Shown here piece by piece: positions 38,265 through 52,900 of a stretch of 64,000 nt of DNA. A model generated the notes under the pieces. It made no database searches. It was not told the origin of the DNA and saw only the letters and a list, made by a program, of their open reading frames with translations. Numbering within the stretch: the first letter of the stretch is position 1; every line of letters begins with the position of its first letter. The position numbers and the translations under genes were made by a program. Source of the DNA: Lucifuga dentata (lineage: Eukaryota; Chordata; Actinopteri; Ophidiiformes; Bythitidae); assembly GCA_014773175.1 (NCBI GenBank), contig VXCM01000944.1, positions 62,001 to 126,000 of the forward strand, in the 5' to 3' direction.

Positions 38265-38345
38265 TCTAGCAAGATGGTTGTAGGCTCGAATCCTTGTGTG
38301 GACCTGGCCCTTTCTGTCTGGAGTTTCTACTCTCTCCATCCTAGC
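38265..38345 (+). repeat. Retroposon body fragment
   Basis: GCAAGATGGTTGTAGGCTCG, then AATCCTTGTGTGGACCTGG, then CCTTTCTGTCTGGAGTTT matches a widespread fish retroposon module. Its 3' tail type is seen in the window at 54195-54410. Only this short piece remains. Confidence 0.5.
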
Positions 38346-40563
38346 AGTTAGGATGAATCAAATTCAGGGGAAGAATTTCACAACAAAGGGTACAATCAGT
38401 CAAAAAAGACCACTTTTGTCCAGGCTTCTTTGGGCCTTAGTGGAGGTATGGTCTTTGATGAAAGTCCTTCTAGTTTTCCATTTAATTGATTTATTCCACC
38501 TAATATACTTTAACTGATATTAGCTGATTTATATCTTTTTTTGATTATCTATTTTAAATGAACAATTAAGGAACATGTTGAAAAACACAGTATCAATAGA
38601 AGTATCAGTCTTTTATTCACCCAGTCTGTCACAGTTTACACCTGCAGTTGTGACAGTGTTCGACAAAGGACACCTTTATTGTAGACAAAAGAAGAAGAAA
38701 AAATGCTTCTGGCATGCATGGAGTTAAAAAAGTGAAACTTAACAATGTAAAAAGAATTTCTTTTAAAGAGAGGAACTAAAAAGACCTCTGTAGCTAACAG
38801 CATTATCTGTTTGGTGTTACAGCTCGGTTGCATCATGCCTCTCAGAACAAAACTCCACTCTCACATCTTTGCTGACAATGAACACTGAAGTTGGCAGAAA
38901 TTTGCTGTGAAACGAGACAAAAGTGTGCAGTTTATGAAGAAAAAGAGTGAGGCAACCTCCGGGCCTCAGGCTTTTGTCAGTGGGCATTTCTATTCAGTGA
39001 CCTATCATGCACTGAGTGCAGGCAATGATACAGCTCAGAGATGTTTCACACTGTGTCAGAAGTGGACAAGTTTTTTTTATGAGCAGCTGTAAAAACCTGA
39101 ATCACTGACACAACCTGCATCGGCTTTAATAGTTTTAGAACAGCCGACCATTTAGAGAAAGAGACCGGACTTGAATGTCACGACGATAGTTTACGGCCTG
39201 AATAGAGATCAAGAATTAATCTATACACTATTCATAATGGACAATATGCTGTTAATCGGTCAGTTTTGGAAGGTATATTGATCTCTTCCTCTGTCCTCTG
39301 TAAGTGGGTCATTTATTTTTTTTATTTTTATTTTTATTTATTTTTTGCTAAGAATTTCTTGAGTAAAAGTTTGCCAAGGATTTGCAGTAATTATCTCATC
39401 CTTCTACAGCCGGGCTCAGCATGGGGGCTTGGTAAATTACACATTTCTCTCCTAACTCCTGGATGGTTTATGGCCGTGCATTATGCATAACTGTGCTGGA
39501 GCGCCTTAAACATCCCCCAAGTGGATTGAAATAAAGTTGACGCTGCTCTTTGTTTGGAGCTCAAGATAGTCTTTATTTGGCAGTGCTGAATCGGAGATTG
39601 CTGTAAAAGCGTGTGTCTTAATTATTTTGGAGACTTTTTTCCCCAATGGTTTGAGAACACCTGGAGTGTTTTTAGTAGGATGCCGGATCCAGATGGGCGG
39701 ATGCTTGGGTGATCCATAGGGAGTATGTCATCTTACAAAGGGTTAAAAAAACACAAACACTGGCTCTACATCTGATTCATTTGGATTCATACATGCTGCA
39801 TACTCGCCTCATTTACCACAGGCTGTTGAAATGTCCACGACATCAATAAAATGTAAGGTAATCATTATTTTGCAAAGACATGAGTGCTAAATAATGATTA
39901 AAAATCTCAGAAATACAATGCATCTTTCTCAAAAATTCAAGAAACATCTCAGTGTTATTCTTGATGTTCAACTTACTTCACATAATCAAGAATGATAAGT
40001 TTTTAAAAAGGCTGACGATGTGTTTTATTGTTAAAGTTGATTAACTTCTACATCTGTTTGTCTAAAATATTTTTAAAAATCATAAATTGAAAAGGGTATA
40101 AGTGATTTAAAGTTCTAATATTGACAGTTTCTTGAGATAAAATGTATATACTCATGACAAAAGTGTATTTTGTAGATGAAATATGGTCTATGTACTGATT
40201 TGAATATTTATGGCACAAGCAGCGAAAACTTTGCATAAATTGGAGTGATAAAACAAGATCCTGTCAGAAAAACATGTAGTTAATGCTTCAGTCATCGTAT
40301 CCCCACAGATCTTCACAGTGATATGCATATTAGGCTCATCATTCAAATATTTAATGGCTATTGTTCCACTTACTAATCCAAGACAAGGAAACCTTCTAAT
40401 CTGCTGGTTATTGACTGTTTTGGAAATCAGGGATTCTGTGCTTTTGTTGTATTAAAAATACTGATGATAACTGGCATATTTTCTAATTCTATAGGTTTTC
40501 ACACTTTCATTGTCCAGTGTTGGGTATTATTTCTTTCTGATGGATTTTTGAACTTATTCTCAG

Positions 40564-40656
40564 CCCAGCAAATGTTGCTTCTGTGCCAGGGAGCCAGCGG
40601 GATGAGACAAGACAGGGAATCAGTGGTTTGGAACCACCACAAACAAAATTTCCAAG
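40564..40656 (+). other. Candidate exon, phase-compatible with bcl6
   Basis: The acceptor TTATTCTCAG ends at 40563 and the donor CCAAG|GTGAGT starts at 40657. The 93-bp segment is open in the frame entered at phase 1 (30 full codons) and leaves in phase 1, the phase needed to enter the bcl6 exon at 44290. Composition is unremarkable and no known domain is present. The strong splice sites are the main support. Confidence 0.3.
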
Positions 40657-41872
40657 GTGAGTCATTAACAGTAAGCGATTTCTCACTCAATGAAATTAAT
40701 TCAACTTTTCATATGCTGTAATACACAATCTATAAACACGCATCACAAATATATGTTGATTATTAAAATCTAGCTTTGCAAAAAACATAATATGCAGATA
40801 GACACTGAAATCAGTGACAACTTCTCTTCGATGTCAACATTTTTTATTTCATACAGAGGCCTAGTTTGTAATAAATTGAAGACTGCACAAAATTTTAAAA
40901 AAAAGAACTAGCAGACTGTGAAATAAAAACAAACTGTTTCTCTGGGAAATATGATGCAACAGGGAGTACACATGCCATCAAATAAACAGCAAAAATCACA
41001 GAGATGCAGTCAATTAATTTTCCAGGAATTGTTTACATATCAATGAGCATTTTTTTTCCTTTTGTTGAAAGTATTCTCTGCATCTTGCACTGACTTTTAA
41101 CACCCCTATTCCTTTTTTAAATTATTATTATTATTATTTAAATGATTTATGTAAACAAGGAAAAAATAATCATCCAGATAATAAGGTGTTACAGTCAGCC
41201 TAAGTTCTAATAGTTCTCATTTTCTCCCTGTTGCAATGTGTAAACATTAATATACTAAACAAAGCTACATCCATGTCTTAGAAATAAAAACAATGATTGC
41301 CTGCATCCATATGACATCTATAAGAGCTTAAATCGTTTGATCAGGTCATAATACATTCTGAACGCTGTGATGCGTTCGCTGTCATGCAGTAAGTTTTCGG
41401 TGTCACTACGATCGAGTCTAGCACTGAATCCCACGTTTCCTTGGACGATTATCTATCCAAAACGTGCCAATTTAATACAAAACAATCATGCAAATATGCA
41501 GAAAATGCTTAAAGATTGTAATCAGTAACCTGTTAAGCCAATAGCTAAAGCAAACATCAGAATCAAATAAACTGAACTCAAACGACTACATGGTAGGCTT
41601 GTGGATAATACATCTGATTATAAATCTGATAACCTTTTCTTTTTCAATAAATCTCCCATTGGTGATCCGCAGCGATTCCCGTCTATGAAGACAGCATACC
41701 TGCAGGAAATCTGTCTAAACATGATATCTGGATTAGAAGTAAAACACGATTTGTTACATGGAGCTCTCCGCATGATCCTAATTAAGATGTCCGTCTGTAT
41801 GCTGAACATGTAGGATCTGTGTATTACAGGCAGCAGAAGAAAACATTGCATAAGTCATGGAATATAAATTAG

Positions 41873-42260
41873 TTCTGAGAATTTAGGGGGCTGGGTTTAA
41901 GGCGCTGGTGACGTCGCCGGCTCGACGTCCTGTGACTGGAAGCATCCAAAAGCAGGGGATCTGGATCACCGTGAAACAATTTCCTGAATTATTTTTAAAA
42001 AATAACACTGTTTCGTGCACTCAATCGAACATCATGTTTATAGCGTGTTTATTGTGAGGTTCACTGTGGATAATACGCGTTGAAATAACTATTTTGGAAA
42101 TAAGTTCTTTTAACCACGGAGGAAAAAACAGCGCTCCCCCGCTCTCGGAAAGTGGTACGGTCCCAGGCTCAAATTCCGAGAATTGAGCTCGCCTGATTCT
42201 TAGAACTGGGGTTCTTAGAAGTGGTGATGCAAGAAGTTTCTAGGAAAGCGCTACCAGGTG
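41873..42260 (+). promoter_or_regulatory. bcl6: bcl6 promoter/exon 1 with GAS-BCL6 site cluster
   Basis: Five TTCNNNGAA palindromes occur: TTCTGAGAA (41873-41881), TTCCGAGAA (42174-42182), TTCTTAGAA (42197-42205), TTCTTAGAA (42212-42220) and TTCTAGGAA (42238-42246). The last is the reverse complement of the BCL6 core TTCCTAGAA; all fit the STAT/GAS rule. Four fall within 73 bp. A CRE-like TGACGTCG lies at 41909-41916. Human BCL6 is known to repress itself through sites in its non-coding exon 1 and to respond to STATs, so the same circuit is inferred here. Confidence 0.65.
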
Positions 42261-42860
42261 ATTTTTTAAATTCCTTTTTTTCTTCTCATTTGGCGCGAAG
42301 TTGTTATCTACTGTGTGTGCTGTAATGTTGTATACTTTCGCTATTTGTGCCTTTGTTGTTTAAATATTTGGGGGAATCCGGAGCGCGGTGACAGTTTGAA
42401 CAGTAGCTAACTCTGAGTGGCTCCGCCGCTGACAGGCTCTCCCTGACACTTTCTCTGCCTCAGCGCCGGGCTGCGTTTGCGGGTAGAATTCAGAAAGTCG
42501 CAGCCTCCGCACACCCGCGTTGTTTAGCTGTAATAACGGTTCCAGCTCGCTAACTACGTGGTAAAAGATGAGGAGTGTTTGCGCTGTGAGCTCCGGTTTG
42601 TAACATTCGGGGCTGTGCTGGAGGATAGTTGCGGTGTTATCGCTGTCAGGGCAGCGCTTTGATTTAACACCGGCCGCGCTGTCACAACAACTTTACTGGC
42701 AGCTTGTCAGTCAGTCAGCCTCGTTATTTTTGACTTCGTGACGGTAATTTGCTCTAATGAAGCGCAAACGGCAGCGCTAAACGTCCCCTCTGCTACCGTG
42801 AAACTGTAGCGGAAACATTGTGATGATGGGTGTGTGTGTTTTTTCCGCGGTGCAGCACGC
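41880..42860. other. CpG-rich island at the bcl6 5' end
   Basis: CpG density rises sharply from about 41905 (GACGTCGCCGGCTCGACGTC) to about 42860 (CCGCGG near 42844, GCGCCGCCGC near 42859) and falls on both sides. It covers the presumed transcription start and the start of the first intron. Confidence 0.6.
42227..42257 (+). other. bcl6: bcl6 exon 1, 3' end, with in-frame upstream ATG
   Basis: CTACCAG|GTGATT is a usable donor after 42257, close behind the BCL6/STAT sites. An ATG at 42227 (G at -3) opens ten codons (MQEVSRKALP) and ends in phase 1. Spliced to 44290 it would run in frame into the canonical BCL6 start, adding 14 residues. The exon's 5' end is unknown. The canonical ATG at 44301 (A at -3, G at +4) has the better context. 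Confidence 0.45.
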
Positions 42861-44289
42861 GCCGCCGCACCAACTTGTCTTTATCTTTCCACTGACACTG
42901 CTGCACGATAAGCTAACCTACCCACTCTGAAGTACACTCGTGGGTTTTTACTGCACAGCGTTTAAATTCATTCTTCAAACGAGACTCGGAAATAGCTTGA
43001 AATAGACCATATTTATGTCATAACTTATATTAAAGTCTGTAGCTGAGGAACTGCAGCCGCCACATTTTATTGACATAAATCCGCGTTGTGAAATTTTATT
43101 TGACAGATCGTAAAATAGCGTTAACATCGACCGACTGAAGTTGCGTAGTTATAGAGTAGTCTGATAAATGTCGTAAATGTTGTTTACACTGGTAGATTGT
43201 CATCTGTCTGTTTAGGCTGCATTCTGTTTGCTCTATTTTCGGACGTGTCCGGTTACACACTTTGAAGTAAAGATAAATCAGCGTGCGTGTTATAAAGTTA
43301 ATTCCACAGTGGATTGTATAAAATATTTACTCCAGTAAAGTTATTGGCATGCGAATGTATTACTGTAAAAAAAATAAATAAAATAAAATAAAAAGAGAGA
43401 AAAGTTCTGCTGGTGTTAGCTCGACGCTTAATCACAGCAAACAGGGAAAACTGTGGTGTAACCTTGACACTTTTACAGGGTTATTTCAAGTGTCACTTTT
43501 GACGAGGACACCTTACGGTTTAAAGTGTTTTTTTTTTTTTTTTTTNTTTTTTTTTTTTTTTAGTTTGGATGTTATTTATGTGACGAAATGCTTTCAATAA
43601 TAAATGACTCACTTATTATTGTTACTGCTTCGCTATATTTTACGATATTCAAAAGTTCATCCGCTGAATTGATAAAAAAAAAAAAAATCGGAGCTTGAAG
43701 ACAAACTTAGGCTGAACTTTTCTTTACTTCACAAAAGTGGATGAAAAGGCAATTTGTTCTTATTTTGATATCGAATTAATAGAACCGGTGGTCACTTCGG
43801 AAATAACGCTCAAATGGTGCAAAAAATTGGATACTTTTAATCAGCCGTTTTCAATTAGAACTTCTGATAAGAAATAATAAACTGTCTAATATGATCTTTT
43901 TTTTAAAAAATCAATTTACTTCTCAAATATTTTTCCGCGGGAATGCATTAAACATTTTGGCTTTGTAATCATATCCACTTAATATGTCATTAACCTGTCA
44001 AACAGGCTGGGACTGAAATTATATCAAGGTAAAAATTTAAATGTCTAGACTGTGTTTATTTAATAAATGGCGCCGCCTTCTGGCGGAAGGGTGTACCTGC
44101 TGCTTTGTGTGCCACTGATGAGAAAGACCACAAGGAACATAAATAATTTAATCCAATTAATTTTCTTAAAAGAGTATGTTTAGGTAAGCATTAAAACACT
44201 GAGGGATTTGTATCATGTAAACAAATACACACAAACCCTCAAAGACACATTTTGTTTGTGAAATAATGTTTCTGTCTTTCTGTTTGCAG
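42261..44289 (+). other. Presumed bcl6 intron 1
   Basis: CpG-rich at its start, then AT-rich, with a poly-T run and an N at 43546. It ends with the acceptor TTCTGTTTGCAG at 44289. No coding sequence is recognised. An extra non-coding exon cannot be excluded. Confidence 0.45.
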
Positions 44290-44300
44290 AAGTTGAAAAA

Positions 44301-47527
<3,227 letters not shown>

Positions 47528-48715
47528 TCTGGACGGAGCAAATCGTTTCGACTTTCGAGCTCGACTTTGGCATTCAAAGACTCCCAACTTGTACAATCAT
47601 CCAAAATTGTAGTGCCACACTGTGTTCATTAGATAAGACAAATTGGCAACGTACGCCATTCTAAACGGGTTTCCACTACATGTGAACGTAGAGCCACTTT
47701 TGGCTTCTTAGTCACTTTATTGTTTCTATATAAATATGAAAATTATATATATGTATGTTGGAAGTGTTTCTAAGCTTTGAAGGTACATATATAAAGCTTT
47801 ATTTTGTTGAGAGGGACGGAATGTAAAACAATCAGTTTTTTGAAAATACAGTATTTTATATCAGAGAACTTACTTTTCTGAAAGCATTGCAATTTTGATC
47901 GACGGGTGGTACATATATTTTAAGATAACAGAATTTCTCGGCCGTATAGAATTGTCTATACATTTTTACGTTGATGTACGTACATGTTACTCCATGTCAA
48001 GTTGCCATGTTCATGCAAAAGGAGGGGAAAAAAAATACATTTTGTAATTGGATTGATCTTAAAACATATCAAGTAACTGCTGCTGTCTGGTGAGGATATG
48101 CATGAGGTAATATTACCGTTGTCACGTGTCGGTGTACATGAAGCGGACAACTGCATAGATATTGTGACATATTGTGTAATAATTATACCCATGGGATTGC
48201 TCTCTGCTGGCAGAGCCAATCCACAATTTGTGTGTTGAAATATGCATTTCAAGGTACCGCTTTATGACCAAGAAAAATATTTTGCTTCAGATGTATTTGT
48301 ACAGATGTGTTGTTTTTTTTTGTTCTCTTCTTTTCATAAGTGAAGGTTTACAGTTCTGGTCAATGTTCTAGAAGTTCAAGTAAAGTCGTGTACGTGTGGA
48401 TACTTTGTTTGTACATACACTGTGTATTCAATGTGCCTTTCTCTACGGTGACTGAATTCTTACCATTCAGCCCAGATCTATTAAAGGTACAACTCAAGGA
48501 CACCATGTCCTCAATCCCTGTGTGTGTGTGTGTGTGTGAGCGTGTGTTTGTGTATATATTTTAAATGCTTGTCTCAAACCTTAAGACATGCAAATTCATT
48601 GTTGTAAATCTTCAGGACTTGTTTTTTGGATTTAGCTTTTTTTAACTGCATTAAAATTACTGTACAATGTTATAAATGTATGAATGTAAAATAAAGGTAT
48701 TGGATTTCTATGTAT
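47528..48715 (+). other. bcl6: bcl6 3' UTR
   Basis: AT-rich sequence between the bcl6 stop codon (TGA, 47525-47527) and the polyadenylation signal at 48690. It contains a short (GT)n run near 48521-48538 and several TATATA/TGTA-rich patches. The length, about 1.2 kb, is inferred from the signal. Confidence 0.7.
48690..48695 (+). terminator. bcl6 polyadenylation signal
   Basis: AATAAA in ATGTAAAATAAAGGTATTGG, the first canonical hexamer well downstream of the bcl6 stop. Cleavage would be expected near 48710-48720. Confidence 0.7.
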
Positions 48716-49371
48716 TAACATCAGTGACATACTTCATTTTTATCATCATCATCATCATCATCTTAATAGTAATTTCTTTTCCTGAAAGTCAACTTCAAGA
48801 GAAATCTGGTGGACATAACTTTTAGCTTTTACATGTTTTAAGTCCATATTTGCAGAACATGTTAAATTGCATTAAATCAGTTTAAGAGTCAGTTTTAAAC
48901 TTGACAGATTCCAAAAACTGTACTTTGGAATAAAACTATCTGCCAAATACAGGTTATTTTGTAGATAACAGGTCTGTATTTCATGTTAATAAAAGAGATG
49001 ATCAGCAAATTAAAGCATTTTTACATCTCATGATTTCCCCTTACGTCAACCAAAGGAGAATATTTCATTGCTTCTCCTTGCAAAATGTAATTCTAGCATC
49101 ATGCCTGCTGACACAAAGTACAAAGTCTGTTTTCAGCTTCAGCATTTACAGGCAGCATTATGGGTAAAAATGCAGATATTACAGGAGCTAAATCTTGAGG
49201 GTTAATTGGAACTAAAGTATGCGTATACTTGATACGTACGTTTGCTTGCATATGGAAAACTCTTCCACCTCACATCTTTACGATGTTCTCAGCTGTCCGT
49301 GATCTCATGTTTTAAGGCTGATTCATATTCTAAGTTAATGAGCAGCACAATGAAGCTGCAGGATTTGACTT
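48716..49371. other. Gap between converging bcl6 and lsm2
   Basis: About 650 bp lie between the inferred bcl6 poly(A) site and the inferred lsm2 3' end. A short (ATC)n run lies at about 48743-48762. No gene is seen. Confidence 0.5.
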
Positions 49372-49377
49372 TTTATT
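49372..49377 (-). terminator. Candidate lsm2 polyadenylation signal
   Basis: TTTATT on the plus strand (AATAAA on the minus strand), about 600 bp past the lsm2 stop. Another AATAAA occurs at about 49420-49425, so which one is used is uncertain. Confidence 0.45.
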
Positions 49378-49975
49378 TCCCACAAAAGCATCACTGTACA
49401 TAACGTTTTTTTGTTTTTTTTTATTATCACACGTCATGTTAACAAAGCTCAAAGAAAAGCTCATCATGTCAAAGGCTAAAACTTAAAATACAAAAGAAAA
49501 AAACCCTACAAAGTACAATATGATCGACATGCAAATAAAATATTATTATTTCAAAATGACATTAAAAAAAAAAAATCCAATCACCCGAAAGCCATATTTG
49601 GACTTTTTTTTGGGACATAATCTTTAACAAATAAGCAACAGCACATGTCAAATGCAACACAACTGTTACAACAGATATTTACCTTTACTGGGCTTTTGAT
49701 TGAATCAAAAATATATTTGTGCCAATTTATAAATTTTTTTTTTTTAAGCATAGCCAAATAAAGTATCAAGTATACAGTATCAAGTATTCTGTCTTCTCAG
49801 GTGGAAAACAGAAATGCTGTTGAATTCTCTATGAAAGTGTAAAAAATGCTTCTCAAATGGTTTTGATACATAGAGTATCTACTGTAAATGAGACAAACCC
49901 AAAACTTAAGATACTGATTCCTAACCATCCCAGACCCACCCCCCACCCCCGATGAAACCCCGTCCCGCAGGTGGA

Positions 49976-52900
49976 TCACTGCTTCTGCTGCATGGCTTCT
50001 TTTCGTGCAGCATCTTGCAGTAGTTGAGTGTCCACTTCGTCTGCAGGGAGCTGGACGTACCGGACCACAGATCCACGGATGAAACAATTTTTCACAGACA
50101 ACTGGAGGAAAAAAAAAAAAGTAAGACATAGTACATAGGTGTGAATACATTGTTATACTAAGAGGTAGATACTTTAAAGTCACATTCCTTAAAGGACCAT
50201 ACCGATAATTTTGCATGTTTAAGCCCAATAAATAAATACTACCCGCATACAAATTACCGGTACATTACTGACAATTTACAAAACACAAAACCAAACTAGT
50301 TTTCTTGTTATTTTGCCAAATCTATGAAGCGCCATATAGGACAAAAATCATGTTTCATTCACACACGCTAACAACCTCATATCGCACACACACACATATA
50401 TGAAAGCGCGCATATACTATACTATAACCACACACATACATATATGAACATCATATCGCACACACACACATATATGAAAGCGCGCATACACTGTAGTATA
50501 ACCACACACATACATACATGAAAGCACGCATACACTATAGTATAACCACGAATAGACACTACTACACACGCAGATTATACATGTGTGAATGAGAGCTCAT
50601 CAATACTAGTGTGTGAGAGGTAGCATACCTGTCTGTATGAGACAATACATGTGTGAATGAGAGACAATTATACTAGTGTGTGTGAGAGGCAATAATGTCA
50701 TGGAAGAGGCGNCATGTGTGAATGAGAGACAATTATACTAGTGTGTGTGAGAGGCAATAATGTCATGGAAGAGGCGGGGTTAAAACCGGAAGCACAAGAA
50801 TAAGCAAAAACCAGAACAAAAGCATAATGTGTAGAGATTTATTTGGCTGCTAGTTATTGTTGATGTTACACTACAATATTGAACAATCTCAAATANGCTA
50901 GTTATTGTTGATGTTACACTACAGTATTACACACAAAGCTGAGGTCAGCCTTAGCTAGTATCTCTATATTTGAGATTGTTCAATATTTGAGATGGTTAGT
51001 ATTAGAGTGCCAACGTAATGGAACAATATTTGAAATTCCACCGCAGCCTTTACGAGTGGTGCAATAAAGTAGGATGTAGTTGTCTTATATAGTTACCTGG
51101 ATTACAATGAAATTAATTTTATTTATTACTATTATTATGATTATTATGATTATTATTATTATTATTATTTATAATTACTTTATTTCATCACTGTCAGTTA
51201 TCAGTTACAATTAAAAAAACAAAAAAATAAAGTTTTGGTAAACTGGCACTGGGGTGTTTAGAGGAGATACCTAGAATATGCTAAATTAAAAGAAAAAATA
51301 TTTAATTTAGAGATTAACTTACATTTTTAAGCACCTGCCAATAATGTACGTACTCTGTGGACCTCTAACTATTGTAATACTGTAATATAAATATTCCAAA
51401 ATATTGTATTATTTGTCATTAACAAGCTATCATGCGCATGTTTGCGGCAATTCTCTAAATGTCCAGCAGGCGGCAGCACATTAAATAATAAATTAGGCCC
51501 ACACACCAAATGGCACAAATAAAAAATAAAATTAAATGTAACACTTCTGAGCTACCAGATTAAATGATGATGATGTCATAGAAGGACCAAGGCTATAACC
51601 ATAAGTTATATAAAATATTAGGTAACACTTTTATCTTTAAATACATACTACATCACATTACAACACAATTCAATATTTCGAAATTCAAAAGTTGAAATGT
51701 TGAAGTTCAAATATTTGCATGCACCACTTGCAAAGACTGACCGCTTTATTCAATTTCAAATACTTGTTCCATTATGTTGGTACTCTAATACTAATCATCT
51801 TAGTTACATTATGCTTTTATTCTGGTTTTTGCACTTCCGATTTTAGACCCGCCTCTTCCATGACATTATTGCCTCTCACACAGACTAGGTATGATCTCTC
51901 ATTCACACATGTATCGTCTCTCATACAGACATATATGAACTCACACACACACACANATGATCTCTCATTCACACATGTATCGTCTCTCATACAGACATAT
52001 ATGAACTCACACACACACACACCTACATGATGATCTCTCATTCACACGTGTATCGTGTCTCATACAGTATAGTGTGATGAGCTCTCATTCACACATGTAT
52101 AATCTGCGCTTGTAGTAGTGTCTATGCTATATGCGTGATCATACCATTGCGTGTGTGGTTACACTAGCGTGTATGTGCACGATATGCGCTTGTTAGTACA
52201 ATATGCATGGTGACACCAGCGTGTGTGAACGAAACATGATTTTTGTCCTATACGGCGCTTCATATAAATCCCCTTATCTTTCAAAATCAAATGTTCAGGT
52301 GATATGCCTGTTTTAAAATTTAATGTTTCGTCTGTTAACACATATGTCCGACTGCAGAAGCGACAGTAAAAGCCGCCTTCTCCTGGGACTATATTCCCCA
52401 GCGGAGGCATACATCGTCTTCCATGCAACTCTGTGGTGGACCGGTTAAATAAAGAAACTTTGACAAAAAAACTGAATAGACATAATGTTTGCTGTGATGG
52501 ATTATGTATCTCAAGCGTGTTTCAAGTCTCTAAAAGTTGATTTTTTATAGTGTACTGGAATAAACTGAAACCAATGGCAGTCTGGAAGGTAAGAAAAAAA
52601 GAGGTTGTATATATTGGGCTCCAACATGCAAAATCACCAGTATTGTCCTTTAAAATCCTTTTAAGCGATTTTAAAGAGAGAGAGAGACATTGCAATCTCT
52701 CCAATATTATCATCAGTTCAGTAACTGCAGAATTGGCATTAAATCCACTTAACAGTAAGCATGTCCTAAAGGTTTAACCTATTCTACCCCTTTGCATTTG
52801 TACCAAGACTTTGCAAAATTGCATTGTACGGATTTATATGATTGGAAATTGGAGATTTGGGGATTCAAACAAAAGCCTGCAGCTGTGATCAATCATTTTC

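Larger units (their letters stand above)
33609..40563. other. Intergenic or long intron, no gene seen
   Basis: No protein family recognised. It contains the (GT)n(GA)n array at 35305-35370, a TA run near 35727-35742, T-rich runs at 37281-37297 and 37960-37990, and a retroposon fragment at 38265-38345. If the exon-like segments at 33.6 and 40.6 kb are real, this would be their intron. Confidence 0.4.

Noticed and set aside
49797..50252. 151-codon minus-strand frame
   Set aside because: It overlaps the last lsm2 exon in the wrong frame and runs into the TTAA MITE; the correct LSM2 frame is a different one.
51891..52030. Tandem units that at first sight resemble a spaced repeat array
   Set aside because: The units are degenerate CA-rich repeats plus an assembly duplication around the N at 51956; there are no unique spacers, so it is not a CRISPR-like array.
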